Origin: Sulfitobacter donghicola DSW-25 = KCTC 12864 = JCM 14565
GTDB lineage: Bacteria; Pseudomonadota; Alphaproteobacteria; Rhodobacterales; Rhodobacteraceae
Assembly: GCF_000622405.1 (NCBI RefSeq)
Contig: NZ_JASF01000005.1
Span: 1,240,001 to 1,304,000 of the forward strand
Length of the DNA: 64,000 nt
Reading direction: 5' to 3'
Shown piece by piece: positions 63,298 through 64,000 of the stretch (position 1 is the first letter of the stretch; the number at the start of each line of letters is the position of its first letter). The translations under genes were made by a program, and so were the position numbers. The notes under the pieces were generated by a model. That model searched no databases, was not told the DNA's origin, and saw only the letters and a program-made list of their open reading frames with translations.

Positions 63298-64000
63298 TTA
63301 GGCGCCCAGCGCCGCGTGAATTGCAGCCGGATCAACGTGATCATGTTCCGCAATCACAACCAACGCACCATTGCGTGGTTCAGCCCCCCAAGGGCGGTCA
63401 AACTGGTGACGCACGCGCGCACCAACGGCCTGAACCAAAAGACGCATTGGTTTACCTTTTACGGCTACATACCCTTTGACCCGCAAGATGTGCTGTTCGT
63501 CTGCCAGCTTTTCAATCGCAGCGGCCAAAGTCGCGGCGTCTTCGATTTCCGGCATCGGCACGACGATGGTTTCAAAGTCGTCATGCTCGTGGTCATGGTG
63601 GCCATCGTGATGGGACGGGCGCGCTGCCAGATCGTCTTCGGCTTTTGCATCCAGTCCCAAGACAACATTGGGGTCGATCACGCCTTCGCTCATCTCTAGG
63701 ATCGGGATTTTGCGAGGGCTTTCTGCTTCGATCACCTCGCGCGCTTTTGCCAGACCCTCAGGCCCAGCAAGATCTGCCTTGGACATCAGGATAATGTCGG
63801 CACAGCTGATCTGGTCCTCAAACACCTCAGACAGAGGCGTGTCATGATCTAGGCTTTCGTCCGCCTTGCGCTGCTCGTCCACTGCATGAACATCAGAAGC
63901 GAACGTGCCCGCAGCAACCGCTTCGGCGTCAGCCAGCGCAATCACACCATCAACGGTAATTTTGGAACGGATCGCTGGCCAGTCGAATGCTTTCAACAGC
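63298..64000 (-). CDS. cobW: CobW GTPase/metallochaperone, 3' part
   Basis: The frame is open to the right edge, so the N-terminal P-loop part lies beyond the window; about 234 residues are visible. They include the G4-like ILMSKADLAGPEG, the histidine-rich linker HHDGHHDHEHDD that probably binds metal, and the CobW C-terminal domain (HILRVKGYVAVKGKPMRLLVQAVG, GALVVIAEHDHVD). CobW is a COG0523 GTPase thought to deliver cobalt to the chelatase. It is the most upstream visible gene of the cobalamin operon, directly before cobN. The operon promoter and any cobalamin riboswitch must be further right. Confidence 0.93.
   Translation of the reverse strand, partial: LLKAFDWPAIRSKITVDGVIALADAEAVAAGTFASDVHAVDEQRKADESLDHDTPLSEVFEDQISCADIILMSKADLAGPEGLAKAREVIEAESPRKIPILEMSEGVIDPNVVLGLDAKAEDDLAARPSHHDGHHDHEHDDFETIVVPMPEIEDAATLAAAIEKLADEQHILRVKGYVAVKGKPMRLLVQAVGARVRHQFDRPWGAEPRNGALVVIAEHDHVDPAAIHAALGA

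Noticed and set aside
63298..64000. Apparent short CobW without a P-loop as a truncated gene
   Set aside because: The frame is open to the window edge, so the N-terminal part simply lies outside the window.
50684..64000. Search for a cobalamin riboswitch or B12 box within the cob cluster
   Set aside because: The genes are packed with overlaps and I see no room or matching structure; any such element would be upstream of cobW beyond the window.
1..64000. tRNA, rRNA, CRISPR, insertion sequence, integrase or phage genes
   Set aside because: None seen on either strand; gene content and order look like stable core chromosome.

Overview
The window is moderately GC-rich chromosomal DNA of an alphaproteobacterium, most likely a Rhodobacterales (Roseobacter-group) member. 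This is inferred from protein content and synteny: accD-folC, gpmI-envC-ctpA, the DUF6478-type gene, the MoxR/DUF58/DUF4159 block and a complete aerobic cobalamin cluster. I see no rRNA, tRNA, CRISPR array, insertion sequence or prophage. Coding density is very high. Genes within operons are mostly joined by 4-base ATGA/GTGA overlaps, and several convergent pairs share a 4-base stop-codon overlap.

Region 1-10.3 kb: the 3' end of an ornithine cyclodeaminase-family gene, an alpha/beta hydrolase, an MFS transporter, the AFG1/ZapE ATPase, a small membrane protein, folC and accD. These are followed by a two-gene unit of a CPBP membrane protease and an unusual 1,023-residue ABC exporter-like protein. 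That protein has lost its nucleotide-binding motifs, carries a roughly 270-residue insertion and ends in a cyclic-nucleotide-binding domain. Region 10.4-24.1 kb: ilvD overlapped by a lipoprotein gene, two Rhodobacterales proteins of unknown function, a terminator, ctpA, envC and gpmI. Next come a gene-poor stretch, a short zinc-finger gene, polA, a glutathione S-transferase-like gene, DUF2798, hydroxypyruvate isomerase and DUF1285.

Region 24.1-42.7 kb: a MoxR AAA+ ATPase, a DUF58 protein and two large membrane proteins with vWA-like parts form one translationally coupled operon, followed by a GNAT acetyltransferase. After these are an AEC transporter, the pbpC/alpha-2-macroglobulin pair (envelope repair and defence), a soluble hybrid histidine kinase with a 17-bp palindrome in the shared promoter region, and yaaA. 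Region 42.8-50.7 kb: recQ, a YggT protein, a thioesterase, an operon of UMF1-type MFS transporter, mepA and a phytase-esterase-like protein, then the queuosine-precursor transporter yhhQ behind a probable preQ1-I riboswitch. A 323-base gap then holds a strongly base-paired RNA candidate, and arfB follows.

Region 50.7-64 kb: the oxygen-dependent cobalamin pathway, transcribed leftward in the order cobW, cobN, cobG, cobH, cobI, cobJ, (cobK on the opposite strand), cobL, cobE, cobM, cobB, cobA, DUF1636, cobF. It covers every corrin-ring step from uroporphyrinogen III to hydrogenobyrinic acid a,c-diamide, plus the large cobaltochelatase subunit. The window ends inside cobW. The observations most worth following up are the structured RNA with a sequestered ideal ribosome-binding site near 50.1 kb, the pseudo-ABC/cNMP/CPBP unit near 6.3-10.3 kb, and the DUF1636 protein and inverted cobK in the cobalamin cluster.
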